Shown here in pieces: positions 18,224 through 32,283 of a DNA stretch of 64,000 nt. Numbering within the stretch: the first letter of the stretch is position 1; each line of letters opens with the position of its first letter. This DNA comes from Dyella sp. OK004 (GTDB taxonomy: Bacteria; Pseudomonadota; Gammaproteobacteria; Xanthomonadales; Rhodanobacteraceae). The position numbers and the translations under genes are program-made. A model generated the notes under the pieces. The model was not told where the DNA came from. It ran no database searches and worked only from the letters and a program-made list of their open reading frames with translations. The stretch spans positions 248,001-312,000 of the forward strand of contig NZ_FOZI01000003.1 of NCBI RefSeq assembly GCF_900114495.1, in the 5' to 3' direction.

Positions 18224-19228
18224 ATGCTTACCGCTCTGCTGTTTCTGCTTTCCGCCGGCGCGATTTATTTCGCCTGCGAGTATTTCGTGAACGGCGTTGA
18301 ATGGTTCGGGCGCAAGCTCAGTCTGGGCGCTACGGCGACCGGCACGGTACTCGCTGCGTTTGGTACCGCCTTGCCGGAAAGCGCGGTGACCTTTGTCGCG
18401 GTGGTGTTTGGCGCCACGCCGGAGCAGAAAGATATCGGCGTCGGCGCTGCGCTGGGCGGGCCGCTGGTGCTCGCAACCATCGCGTACACCGTGGTCGGCA
18501 TCGCGCTATGGAGCAACCGGCATCGCTTGAAGCGGCGCGACAACCTGGTGCGGGTCGAGCATGGCCGGCTGGCACGCGATCAGGCGTGGTTCCTGGCGAT
18601 CTTTGTGGTCAAGTGCGGGCTGGGCCTGGTGGCTTTTGCGTTCAAACCATGGCTGGGCGTGCTGTTCCTGGCAGCGTACGGGATCTACGTATGGCGGGAA
18701 CTGCAGGACGACGACACCGCGCCGGAAGAAGAGGAGCTCGAGCCACTGAAGTTTCAGCCGCATGCGCAGGACCCCGCGCTGTCGCGCGTGTTCCTGCAAA
18801 CCGCCTTGGCATTGATTGTGATTGCCATCGCCTCGCATACCTTCGTCAAACAGATCGAGGCGATCGGCGTGGCTCTACAGTGGTCGCCGCATCTGGTCGC
18901 GCTGTTGTTGAGTCCGGTGGCGACCGAGTTGCCGGAAACCGTGAATGCGTTGATCTGGGTACGGCAGGGCAAGGAGCGTCTCGCGTTGGCGAATATTTCC
19001 GGTGCCATGATGATCCAGGCCACCATTCCCAGTTCGCTGGCCTTGTTCGCCACACCCTGGCTGTTTGATGCGCCGCTGATGGTGGCTGGCGTGCTTACCG
19101 GTATCGCGGTGATCTACCTGTGGTGGCTGTTCCGTCGCGGCCGCGTGGACGCGCGATGGATCGTGCCGGTGGGGTTGCTCTACGGTGTCTTTGCAGCTTT
19201 TGTTGTTTGGCATTTCGCAGCGCGATGA
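18224..19228 (+). CDS. CaCA-superfamily cation exchanger, probable Mn2+ exporter
   Basis: This 334-residue inner-membrane protein of the sodium/calcium exchanger superfamily has about ten membrane segments. It carries the two inverted alpha-repeats with their ion-binding acidic residues, GTALPESAVTFVAVV in the first half and SPVATELPETVNALIW in the second. An acidic loop (DDDTAPEEEELEPLKF) separates the halves. ATG 18224 (MLTALLFLLSAG) is used; the frame upstream runs through the riboswitch. The manganese riboswitch in its leader makes Mn2+ export, as for Vibrio MneA, more likely than Ca2+ exchange. That role is inference; the family assignment is seen. Confidence 0.9.
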   Translation: MLTALLFLLSAGAIYFACEYFVNGVEWFGRKLSLGATATGTVLAAFGTALPESAVTFVAVVFGATPEQKDIGVGAALGGPLVLATIAYTVVGIALWSNRHRLKRRDNLVRVEHGRLARDQAWFLAIFVVKCGLGLVAFAFKPWLGVLFLAAYGIYVWRELQDDDTAPEEEELEPLKFQPHAQDPALSRVFLQTALALIVIAIASHTFVKQIEAIGVALQWSPHLVALLLSPVATELPETVNALIWVRQGKERLALANISGAMMIQATIPSSLALFATPWLFDAPLMVAGVLTGIAVIYLWWLFRRGRVDARWIVPVGLLYGVFAAFVVWHFAAR

Positions 19229-19231
19229 GCG

Positions 19232-19262
19232 TAAAAGACGACGCAGATCACGTCGTCTTTTA
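19232..19262. terminator. bidirectional terminator
   Basis: A perfect 12-bp stem, TAAAAGACGACG / CGTCGTCTTTTA, with a 7-nt loop lies between two converging genes. Both sides carry A/T runs. Confidence 0.9.
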
Positions 19263-19583
19263 TCACTCGAAGCTGCTGTGAGAGAGAATGCCGAAGCAAG
19301 CGGCGACCAATAGCAATGCCACGGCGAAGATGGATGCCAGCCCTAATAACAGGCCTTTGCCGGTGCGTGGTTTATTGCCGTTAATCAGCACGATGCCCCA
19401 TACCAGAATGCCTGCCGGAGGCAGGCACCAGGCTGCGGGTCCCGCCTGGGCGCATACGGCTTCACCCACGAGGAAGGTGACCCAGGCCAACAGAATGCCG
19501 GCGATCAGTGAGCCCTGCCCAGGTGGCGGCTCAGGCGATTTAGGCGGAAGCGGAGCCTGGTCGGGCAACCTCATCTCACTCAT
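19263..19583 (-). CDS. small membrane protein, 106 aa, coupled to radical SAM gene
   Basis: I do not recognise this protein. It has a Pro-rich cytoplasmic start (about 25 residues), then roughly three hydrophobic segments: SLIAGILLAWVTFLVGEAV, AAWCLPPAGILVWGIVLI, LLLGLASIFAVALLLVAACF. ATG 19583 overlaps the stop of the radical SAM gene as ATGA, so translation is coupled. It is the last gene of the cluster that runs down from 23307. The coupling suggests a membrane anchor or partner for the radical SAM or Lgt-like protein, which is inference. Confidence 0.75.
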   Translation of the reverse strand: MSEMRLPDQAPLPPKSPEPPPGQGSLIAGILLAWVTFLVGEAVCAQAGPAAWCLPPAGILVWGIVLINGNKPRTGKGLLLGLASIFAVALLLVAACFGILSHSSFE

Positions 19584-21016
19584 GCGAGCGTCCTCTCGAT
19601 AGCGCGGGTCTGTTCGATTTCGTTGCGCAAGGCTTGCAGTCGTTTGGCTTTGTCGTCGCGGTAGAACAAATTGAACGTGTCGAACGGGACGATGCGACCG
19701 TCGGGTTGGGCGATATGCACACAGGATTTCTTGACGGCGCGCAGATCGAAACCATGAGCGTCGATGAACTGCATGATCAGCACGCGGAATACGTTGCGAT
19801 AGGACAGATCGGACGGCGCCTGTATCTGTGGCAGGCAGCACAGCAGGTCTGAGAGTGAACAGGCCTGTGATTCGGGAGAGTGATTGGTGGCGAACAATTC
19901 GAAGACATGAGCGCGCAGTTCTTCATCGCGCTCTACCACGATGGTATTGCGTCCTTTGCTGACCAGCGTTTCCGGTGAGACGAAACGGGTCAGGGGCAAT
20001 ACCTGGTCGCCCAGCTTCAGCGCATAGGCCATGGCAAGGCAGTCGGGGTTGCACGGCACGGGGATCAAATCGTCCGACTGGAACAGCGGGCTTTGTTCCA
20101 GGATGCGCCGGCGCACCTCACTGAGCGTGAGTCGGTTGTGTTCCGGGTCGTAGCCTTCCAGGCGGCCGGCCGCCTGAATGGGCTGAAAGGTGACGCCGCG
20201 GACACAAGGTTGGCGCAATGCGAAATCGATGATCTCGCCGAGCTCACCGTCATTCAGTCCTTTCTTGACGGTCACGACCAACGTGGTCGAGATGTCGTGG
20301 CGGTTGAGATGTTCCAGCGCTTTCAGGCGCACGTCGCGCAGTTTTGCGCCGCGCAGATCCTTGTGCACTTCATCGCGCAGCGAATCGAACTGCAGGTAAA
20401 GCTCAAAGCCAGGCTGATAGTCGGCCAGCCGGGCGGCGAAGTCGGGTTCCTTGGCGATGCGCAGGCCGTTGGTATTGACCATCAGGTGGCGAATCGGCCG
20501 GCGCTTCGCGGCATCCAGAATGGCAAAGAAATCCGGATGCAAGGTCGGCTCGCCACCGGAGAGTTGCACTACGTCCGGCTCGCCTTCGTTGGCCACGACG
20601 GCATCCAGCATGCGCTCTACCGTAGCGAGGTCGCGGAAGCCCGGACGGTGGGGGCCGCTTTCGGCATAGCAGATCGGACAGCGCAGATTGCAGTGATCGG
20701 TGATCTCGACCAGGGTGAGGCAGGAGTGCTGCATGTGCTCGGGGCACAGGCCGCAGTCATACGGACAGCCGAAGTGCTGCGGTGTGTTGAAACGCATCGG
20801 CAACTCGGGCGGCTTGATGTAGAGCTCGCGGCATTGCCGGTAGTACGCGGCATCGTCGGCGATCAATACGCGCTCACGGCCATGGTGCGGGCACCACTTT
20901 TCCAGGTAGACGCGCTCGTCCTTGATCAGGATCTTCGCCTCGACCCGGCGCAGGCACTGGGTGCAGATGGACACCGCGCTGTCGTAGAACAGATATGGCC
21001 TTACCTTGGCTCCCAC
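19580..21016 (-). CDS. radical SAM enzyme of COG1964 (tetraether-synthase/MJ0619-like)
   Basis: This 478-residue radical SAM protein carries the core cluster motif CNLRCPIC at Cys109, 113 and 116. Just before it lies a second cysteine group, CPYDCGLCPEH (84, 88, 91), and Cys99. An N-terminal CTQC...WCPHH suggests a zinc or further iron-sulfur site. This CPxDCGLCPxHxQH pattern directly before the radical SAM motif is the mark of COG1964, which includes archaeal Tes (joins lipid chains) and MJ0619. I chose GTG 21016 because AAGGAGG lies 8 nt upstream; the ATG-like start at 21094 has none. It overlaps the Lgt-like gene by 16 nt. A C-C bond or methyl transfer on a lipid is my inference. Confidence 0.88.
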   Translation of the reverse strand: MGAKVRPYLFYDSAVSICTQCLRRVEAKILIKDERVYLEKWCPHHGRERVLIADDAAYYRQCRELYIKPPELPMRFNTPQHFGCPYDCGLCPEHMQHSCLTLVEITDHCNLRCPICYAESGPHRPGFRDLATVERMLDAVVANEGEPDVVQLSGGEPTLHPDFFAILDAAKRRPIRHLMVNTNGLRIAKEPDFAARLADYQPGFELYLQFDSLRDEVHKDLRGAKLRDVRLKALEHLNRHDISTTLVVTVKKGLNDGELGEIIDFALRQPCVRGVTFQPIQAAGRLEGYDPEHNRLTLSEVRRRILEQSPLFQSDDLIPVPCNPDCLAMAYALKLGDQVLPLTRFVSPETLVSKGRNTIVVERDEELRAHVFELFATNHSPESQACSLSDLLCCLPQIQAPSDLSYRNVFRVLIMQFIDAHGFDLRAVKKSCVHIAQPDGRIVPFDTFNLFYRDDKAKRLQALRNEIEQTRAIERTLA

Positions 21017-21753
21017 GTGTTTCGCCTCCTTGCAAACAACGCCCGCAGCACGCGGGGAATGTCCCGATGGTAGTAGAGCAGCCCGCACAGACACAGCAGT
21101 TGCAGACCCGACAAGGCATGCAGATAGGCATATGGCAGGGGCTTGATGAATTCCACCAGCAAGCGGAACGACAGATAGCCGATCATGAAGGCGCGAAAGC
21201 GATCGCCTGGCTCGACCAGGGCAGTGCGGCGGAAGTGGATCAGCGCGTACTGGCTAAGCAGGAAGACGATCTCGTAGAGCTGGGTTGGGTGACGCGGTTG
21301 TCCATCACCAAAATCCACTGCCCATGGCAGCGCGGTAGGGTTGCCATAAGTGTGATCGCTAAGCCCGGCCATGAAGCATCCGATGCGGCCGATGCACATG
21401 CCCACTGTCAGCGGCAGCACAAAGGCATCGCCGGTGGATTGGCGCACACCAGCGATCTTTTTCGATAGTTCCACGCCGGCCACGCCGCCCAGAAGCGCGC
21501 CGATAATCGACTTGCCTTCGAGGAGATGAGCGAGATCAGGAAAGTCCCGGAAGGCGGCCAATGGGTCGTCCAGCCAGAAGGCCAGCTTCGCGCCTAGCGC
21601 CGCGCCGACGATGGCGCCGACACCGACCCAGGCAACGTGGTCGTCATGAGTGAACGCATTGGGTGCGATCTTTTTGCGTGTCCACAGAAAGGTGCGAAAG
21701 CCCACGGCGTACGCGAGCATTTCAAAGGCTGTATGTAGCGCGACAGGACTCAT
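21001..21753 (-). CDS. Lgt-like membrane transferase (divergent prolipoprotein diacylglyceryl transferase family)
   Basis: This 250-residue inner-membrane protein has about seven hydrophobic segments and an Lgt fold. It shows GRIGCFMAG at 122-130 (Lgt GRIGNFINGE), RHPTQLYE at 154-161, and SFRLLVEFIKP near 196-205. The conserved Asn after RIG (E. coli Asn146) is Cys here, and the following Gly-Glu is lost. It may therefore not use the standard phosphatidylglycerol-to-lipoprotein reaction. ATG 21753 follows GGAAGG at 6 nt. It overlaps the radical SAM gene downstream. It is probably a paralog with a different lipid substrate, not the housekeeping lgt, which is not in the window. Confidence 0.8.
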   Translation of the reverse strand: MSPVALHTAFEMLAYAVGFRTFLWTRKKIAPNAFTHDDHVAWVGVGAIVGAALGAKLAFWLDDPLAAFRDFPDLAHLLEGKSIIGALLGGVAGVELSKKIAGVRQSTGDAFVLPLTVGMCIGRIGCFMAGLSDHTYGNPTALPWAVDFGDGQPRHPTQLYEIVFLLSQYALIHFRRTALVEPGDRFRAFMIGYLSFRLLVEFIKPLPYAYLHALSGLQLLCLCGLLYYHRDIPRVLRALFARRRNTWEPR

Positions 21754-21783
21754 GATTGGCCTTCCATCCATGGAATCATGATT

Positions 21784-22536
21784 TCAGGACTCGCCCAGCC
21801 GGGATAACTCCAATCGTGCGGCCTTGAGCCAGGCCTGCTCCTTGCGGCGGTAGTAGCCGGGCATCAGCTCGGCGCGCTTGAGCTGACTGTGAAGCACGTT
21901 GCGCGCTTCGGCCTGGCGCTGAGTGCGGCCGAGCAGGCGGCCGTAGCGGAAACGACCTTCCTCGCCTGGATAGCTGTCGGCCAGTACGCGGTATTCCTCC
22001 AGCGCAGCGTCGGTCTCGCCGAGTTCTTCCAGGCAGCGCGCGTAGAGCAGATGCCCATCGCTGGATTTGTAGTTGGGATTGGCCTTGATCAGGGCTTCCA
22101 GAGTCTGGCGTGCATCGGCGTAGCGTTCGTTGCCTGTCTGCGCCTGGGCCAGTCCGAGCATGAAATCAGGATCGGTGGTGTACATGCCGGTGAGCAGGCC
22201 TTGATAGAGCTCCTGCGCATTGGCGTAGTCGCCTTGCTGCAGGGACTCATCGGCCAGCCGGCGGCGGTTGTCGACGGTGTTGCTGAGTTCGAGCTGTCGC
22301 TGTAATTCACGACGGCGGCGCTGCGGGTCGATCACCTGCATGGCCTTGCTGGCCGCCTTGCGGCCACGCGGGTCGTGGCGCAGGTCGGGGATGACCGCCA
22401 CCAGCACATACACCAGCACGGCGAGGTACGAGCCGATCAGGAGCAGCCAGATCCAGTACAGCGGCCGGCCGCTGCGAACCACATGGATGGCGCAGGCCAC
22501 CTGCAAGGCCAGGGACAGGAGGAGCACGAAGGGCAT
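21784..22536 (-). CDS. membrane-anchored TPR protein
   Basis: This 250-residue protein has two N-terminal hydrophobic segments (about 1-22 and 26-50), a basic linker, and a cytoplasmic TPR array from about residue 80 to 240. Among the repeats are LADESLQQGDYANAQELYQG, FMLGLAQAQTGNERYADARQ and LLYARCLEELGETDAALEEY. TPR arrays bind other proteins; no catalytic motif is seen. It ends 30 nt before the Lgt-like gene on the same strand, so it probably belongs to the same transcript and could scaffold that cluster. Exact function is unknown. Confidence 0.8.
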   Translation of the reverse strand: MPFVLLLSLALQVACAIHVVRSGRPLYWIWLLLIGSYLAVLVYVLVAVIPDLRHDPRGRKAASKAMQVIDPQRRRRELQRQLELSNTVDNRRRLADESLQQGDYANAQELYQGLLTGMYTTDPDFMLGLAQAQTGNERYADARQTLEALIKANPNYKSSDGHLLYARCLEELGETDAALEEYRVLADSYPGEEGRFRYGRLLGRTQRQAEARNVLHSQLKRAELMPGYYRRKEQAWLKAARLELSRLGES

Positions 22537-22611
22537 GGCTTCTCTCGAAGACGGTCGAAGCAGCGAATGCTACGACAGGCGCCGCTAGCTAGGGAGCCGG
22601 TTGGGTAGGGC

Positions 22612-23307
22612 TTAGTCCCGGTGTGCGGCGTTGCGATCGCGGTCCGCGCCCAGCTTGCGGTCTAGCGAGCCGAACAGCTTCTTGAAGGCGCGAGCGAACT
22701 TGCCGCGCTTGGTCTTGCGCAGCTTTTCTTCCTCGCTGGTAAGCCAGGCAACCTGGATCACCCGGCGCTCACCTTCGTAAGGCAGGTGGCCATGGAATGA
22801 GTTTTCGCAACGCTTGAACACGGCGAACTCGCCATACAGCGGCTTGAGTTCCGGCGCGACGACGTTGTCGATGTTGTCGATGCTGCTGAGGAAGCGCAGG
22901 CAGCCGTCGCTGGTATCCGGCCATTGCGAATTGAGATAGAGCAGGGCGGTGGCGACCTTCGACTTGCTGTCCGTGTGGATGGTGCCGTGGCGTTTGTTGA
23001 GCGAGCGGCACAGAGTCACCAGGGTCGGATACTGGCCGAGGTTTTCGATATCGAGGCGTTTGCCGATGGCGCTGGCGAACTCCGGTGCGGTGAGCCGCCC
23101 CACCAAGGTATTGACGGAGGGGCCGCAGTCACTAGGGTCGTAAGGGAAGAAGCCTGCGCTGGTGTAGCGCGGGAAATCGCGCTCCAGTTCACTGCGGAAT
23201 TCGTCCGGCAGCTGGCCATGCGCGATCATGAACGGGAACGGTTCCAGCCTTATATCCGTGTCCGGGCGGTCGAAGCGGGCAGGATCCAGCAGAACGGCGG
23301 CGCTCAT
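22612..23307 (-). CDS. 2OG-Fe(II) oxygenase-like protein
   Basis: This 231-residue protein looks like a 2-oxoglutarate/Fe(II)-dependent dioxygenase. It has an HxD pair in TIHTDSKSK, a distal His in NSFHGHLPYEGERRVIQVAW, and an Arg eight residues on for 2-oxoglutarate. The C-terminus is very basic (KLRKTKRGKFARAFKKLFGSLDRK), which may bind membrane or nucleic acid. ATG 23307 is chosen: AAGGAG is upstream, and ATG 23319 touches that site. The substrate is unknown. It is the first gene on the minus strand before the TPR gene (75-nt gap), so it may start the cluster. Confidence 0.75.
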   Translation of the reverse strand: MSAAVLLDPARFDRPDTDIRLEPFPFMIAHGQLPDEFRSELERDFPRYTSAGFFPYDPSDCGPSVNTLVGRLTAPEFASAIGKRLDIENLGQYPTLVTLCRSLNKRHGTIHTDSKSKVATALLYLNSQWPDTSDGCLRFLSSIDNIDNVVAPELKPLYGEFAVFKRCENSFHGHLPYEGERRVIQVAWLTSEEEKLRKTKRGKFARAFKKLFGSLDRKLGADRDRNAAHRD

Positions 23308-23518
23308 GGGCGTGTACATCTCCTTCGGAACGGGCGGTAGTGTAACGCTTCGTTTGTCTCGCGGCTGACACAAAGACACGCTTTTCACGCTTCTCGCGGT
23401 GGACAGAGAGCTGTCTCGCACCTATCATTGCGACCCGCCCTGTGACTTTCCTTGACCAAGGTCCACAAGCCTGCTTTGAGCGGCTTGCGGACTTTGCTGC
23501 ACCCAAAAGGCGGCCTCC

Positions 23519-24646
23519 ATGCCTATTCCTGCTTTGCTTGCCCTCGAAGATGGCAGCGTGTTCCACGGCCACGCCGTGGGCGCGACTGGCGAAACCGTCG
23601 GCGAGGTGGTTTTCAACACCGCCATGACCGGCTACCAGGAGATCCTCACCGATCCCTCGTACTCGCGTCAGATCGTCACCCTTACGTATCCGCATATCGG
23701 CAACACCGGCGTTAACGCCGAAGATGCCGAGTCCACCGCTGTGCATGCCGCCGGCCTGATCGTGCGCGACGTGCCGCGACGTGCCAGCAACTGGCGCAGC
23801 AGCGAAAGCCTGCCCGATTACCTCAAGCGCCACGGCATCGTGGCCATCGCTGGCATCGACACCCGTCGCCTGACCCGCATCCTGCGCGACAAGGGCGCGC
23901 TGGCCGGCTGCATCGTGGCTGGCGAGAGCGTGGACGCCGAGGCCGCGCTGGCGAAAGCGCGCGCCTTCCCGGGCCTCAACGGCATGGACCTGGCCAAAGT
24001 GGTCAGCGTCACCAAGCCTTATAGCTGGAAGGAAGGCACTTACGATCTCGATCGCACTGCCTTCAACCAGCCGGCCATGCGCTTCAAGGTCGTGGCTTAC
24101 GACTTCGGCGCCAAGCACAACATCCTGCGTCTGCTCGCTGAGCAGGGCTGTGATATCACCGTGGTGCCGGCGCAGACGCCAGCCGCCGACGTGTTGGCGA
24201 TGAAGCCTGATGGCGTGTTCTTGTCGAATGGCCCTGGCGATCCGGCTGCCTGCGATTACGCAGTCACCGCCACGCGCGAGTTCCTGGACGCCAAGATCCC
24301 GTTGTTCGGCATCTGCCTGGGTCACCAGATCATGGGTCTGGCGATCGGCGCCAAAACGCTGAAGATGAAGTTCGGCCACCACGGCGCGAACCATCCGGTG
24401 AAAGACCACGACGACGGTCGCGTGCTGATCACTTCGCAGAACCACGGCTTCGCGGTAGATCCTGCGACGCTGCCGGCCAATGTGCGGGTTACCCACACGT
24501 CGCTGTTCGACGGTTCGCTGCAGGGCTTCGCGCTCACCGACCGCCCGGCGTTCTGTTTCCAGGGGCACCCGGAAGCCAGCCCCGGACCGCACGACATCGG
24601 TTACCTCTTTGATCGATTTGCCAAGCTGATGCAGGAGGCCCGCTGA
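23519..24646 (+). CDS. carA: carbamoyl-phosphate synthase small subunit
   Basis: CarA is the glutaminase subunit that feeds ammonia to CarB for arginine and pyrimidine synthesis. The 375-residue protein has the N-terminal domain with [17 protein letters not shown], and a class I glutamine amidotransferase domain with the nucleophile Cys in [15 protein letters not shown] and a catalytic His in [20 protein letters not shown] precedes ATG 23519. carB starts one base after its stop. It is divergent from the 2OG oxygenase cluster. Confidence 0.98.
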   Translation: MPIPALLALEDGSVFHGHAVGATGETVGEVVFNTAMTGYQEILTDPSYSRQIVTLTYPHIGNTGVNAEDAESTAVHAAGLIVRDVPRRASNWRSSESLPDYLKRHGIVAIAGIDTRRLTRILRDKGALAGCIVAGESVDAEAALAKARAFPGLNGMDLAKVVSVTKPYSWKEGTYDLDRTAFNQPAMRFKVVAYDFGAKHNILRLLAEQGCDITVVPAQTPAADVLAMKPDGVFLSNGPGDPAACDYAVTATREFLDAKIPLFGICLGHQIMGLAIGAKTLKMKFGHHGANHPVKDHDDGRVLITSQNHGFAVDPATLPANVRVTHTSLFDGSLQGFALTDRPAFCFQGHPEASPGPHDIGYLFDRFAKLMQEAR

Positions 24647-24647
24647 G

Positions 24648-27871
<3,224 letters not shown>

Positions 27872-27875
<4 letters not shown>

Positions 27876-28348
27876 GTCGTGCACCCATCACCAAAGCAGG
27901 ATCGGAGCGCCTACGCGGCGAACTGGAAAAGCTGAAGTCGTCGGACCGGCCGCGCATCATCGCGGCCATCGCCGAGGCGCGTGCGCACGGTGACCTCAAG
28001 GAGAACGCGGAGTATCACGCCGCGCGCGAGCAGCAGAGCTTTATCGAGGGACGCATCGCCGAACTCGAAGCTGCGTTGTCGACGGCCGAGGTCATTGACG
28101 TCACGCGTTTGAGCGCCGGTTCGCGCGTCGTATTCGGCGCCATCGTCGATCTGGAGGAGGAGGACAGCGGCGAAGCCGTGACCTATCAGATCGTGGGCGA
28201 CCTGGAAGCAGACATCAAACAGCGTCTGATCGCGGTATCGTCGCCGATCGCTCGTGCGCTGATTGGCAAGAGCGCCGGAGATAGCTTTGAGTTCAAAGCG
28301 CCGAACGGTGTGAGGCGGTACGAGATCACCGGCGTGCGCTACGGCTGA
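27872..28348 (+). CDS. greA: transcription elongation factor GreA
   Basis: GreA rescues backtracked RNA polymerase by inserting a coiled coil into the secondary channel and stimulating RNA cleavage. The 158-residue protein has the coiled-coil domain with the acidic tip [20 protein letters not shown] and the C-terminal FKBP-like domain with [21 protein letters not shown]. The ATG overlaps the carB stop as ATGA, so it is co-translated with carB, an arrangement seen in other gammaproteobacteria. Confidence 0.97.
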
Positions 28349-28356
28349 TGCCGGAC

Positions 28357-28387
28357 TTGTAGGAGCGCACCCTGTGCGCTCCTACAA
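28357..28387. repeat. REP-like palindrome
   Basis: TTGTAGGAGCGCAC and GTGCGCTCCTACAA form a perfect 14-bp stem around CCT, right after greA. The GTAGGAGCGC core is the common REP motif of Pseudomonas and Lysobacterales genomes. It could protect the carAB-greA mRNA 3' end. Confidence 0.85.
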
Positions 28388-28423
28388 AATGATCCCTGCG
28401 GTCGTTATCGAAACGCACAGGCA

Positions 28424-28451
28424 ATAAAAAAGGGCCGCTTTCGCGGCCCTT
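28424..28451 (-). terminator. terminator of rpmJ (probably bidirectional)
   Basis: AAGGGCCGC / GCGGCCCTT, a 9-bp stem with TTTC loop, is followed on the minus strand by TTTTTT. It lies between the converging greA and rpmJ genes. Confidence 0.85.
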
Positions 28452-28475
28452 CTTCATGCGCGTCGCAGCTGAAGA

Positions 28476-28601
28476 TCAGCGCTGACGAGCCTTGAAACGC
28501 GGATTGCTCTTGCAGATCACGAACACCTTGCCGCGACGGCGCACAACCTTGCAGTCACGGTGCCGCTGCTTGGCGGACTTCAAAGAGGAAAGCACCTTCA
28601 C
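28476..28601 (-). CDS. rpmJ: 50S ribosomal protein L36, zinc-free (YkgO-like) type
   Basis: This 41-residue very basic protein reads [19 protein letters not shown] then [20 protein letters not shown]. It matches the alternative L36 (YkgO), which lacks the full Cys4/CxxC-H zinc ribbon and keeps only two Cys. Organisms often carry this C-minus form for zinc shortage, but in some it is the only L36. The start GTG 28601 has AGGAG 6-7 nt upstream; the longer frame to 28670 has no site. A strong terminator follows. No Zur box was recognised upstream. Confidence 0.93.
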   Translation of the reverse strand: MKVLSSLKSAKQRHRDCKVVRRRGKVFVICKSNPRFKARQR

Positions 28602-28678
28602 GGCCAGCTCCTGACACTTAACGAAAAAAGACAAGTTCGAAAGTGTAGCTGTTTGATTGCCTTGGAACAAGTCCGGAT

Positions 28679-29593
28679 TTACAACAAAGCCGGGATGGCT
28701 CTCGCTTCGGCCAGGGTTGCCAGGAATTGCGCCAGCACTGGGGAAGTATCGTCGCGGCGACTGGCGACAGCCAGCAGCATATAGGCGTCCGGATCTTCAA
28801 GCTGAACATAGCTGACGCCGGCCAGGCTGACCGTGCACATGGAGGCCGGGATCAGCGCCAGCCCCATGCCTGCGGCTACCAGCATGAGCAGGCCGTTGAT
28901 CTGCTGGGCGTGCTGGCGGATTAGCGGGTGGAAGTTCGCCTTGGCCGCCATATGTGCCAGCCGGTCGTAAAGGGTGGCAGCCAGGGCTCGCGGTTGCACC
29001 ACGAAGGCCTCATCGGCCGCTTCGCGTAACCAGATTTTTTTGCGACTGGCGAGACGGTGCTCGGAGGGCAGGGCGAGCAGCAGCGGTTCGCGATCGATTT
29101 CGTCCAGTCGCAGGGCACGCGCATCGGCTTCGTGCTTGGGCAGATCGCGGACAAAGCCAACGTCCAGTTCGCCGGCAAGGAGCGCATCGAACTGCGGCTC
29201 GGTGTACATCTCGCTGAGAATGACGCGAACGTGCGGCGCGTGGCGACTGAAGCGCAGCAAGGTCTGGGGTAGGGAAGGATGAAAGGTCACTGAGACGGTA
29301 TAGGCCAGCCGCAGCTGGCCGCTGAATCCGGCAGCGGCCTGTACGACCTGGCCGCGTGCTTCATCAGCTTTGGCAAGGATTTGCCGGGCCTGCTCCAGGA
29401 ATACCCGTCCGGGTTCGGTCAGCGCTACGTTGCGCTTGTCGCGGTCCAGTAGCCGGACCCCAAGATCAGATTCAAGGGACTGAATTTGCTGGGAAAGTGG
29501 GGGCTGCGAGATGTGCAGTCGTTGCGCGGCTCGGGTAAAGCTCAGCTCCTCGGCAACGGCAACGAAATAGCGGAGCTGGCGGAAATCGAACAT
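28679..29593 (-). CDS. LysR-family transcriptional regulator
   Basis: This 304-residue LysR regulator has an N-terminal winged helix ([40 protein letters not shown]) and a periplasmic-binding-like effector domain from about residue 90. It resembles the BenM/CatM/CbbR class. It lies downstream of fadH and an acyl-CoA-binding protein on the same strand, so a fatty-acid or aromatic-acid effector is possible but not shown. The region upstream (29594-29640) is strikingly AT-rich with AATATATATT and ATATATA dyads, plausible promoter and autoregulatory sites. Confidence 0.92.
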   Translation of the reverse strand: MFDFRQLRYFVAVAEELSFTRAAQRLHISQPPLSQQIQSLESDLGVRLLDRDKRNVALTEPGRVFLEQARQILAKADEARGQVVQAAAGFSGQLRLAYTVSVTFHPSLPQTLLRFSRHAPHVRVILSEMYTEPQFDALLAGELDVGFVRDLPKHEADARALRLDEIDREPLLLALPSEHRLASRKKIWLREAADEAFVVQPRALAATLYDRLAHMAAKANFHPLIRQHAQQINGLLMLVAAGMGLALIPASMCTVSLAGVSYVQLEDPDAYMLLAVASRRDDTSPVLAQFLATLAEARAIPALL

Positions 29594-29827
29594 ATATAGG
29601 GTTTACATATAAGTTTCGTCCGAAATATATATTGGTTTCTGTAATCAGTCGATCATATGCTTCTCATCGTCCCGCCACCGTCCCCTCCCCCCAGGTGGCG
29701 GCGACCCTCGCCCCGCGACGATGCTACCCCCGCGATACCCGGCCCCTCCCCCTGGCCCGCTATCGACGCATCGTTTAGCGGGGCGCTTTCCTTTTCGGAT
29801 CCCTGAAAATCGCAGGCCAGGGCCGCC

Positions 29828-32174
<2,347 letters not shown>

Positions 32175-32283
32175 GAGAAGGCGCCAGCGGTCGCCAAAAG
32201 TAAGGTGGGCGGGCTAGATAGCACGCGTGTGGGGCAGGGTCAACGCGTTAAGATAGCGGTTTGCCTGCCAACCCGGAGCCGCC

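Noticed and set aside
17127-19228. Frame 18083-18223 as an N-terminal extension of the exchanger
   Set aside because: It covers the riboswitch core; membrane topology starts at ATG 18224.
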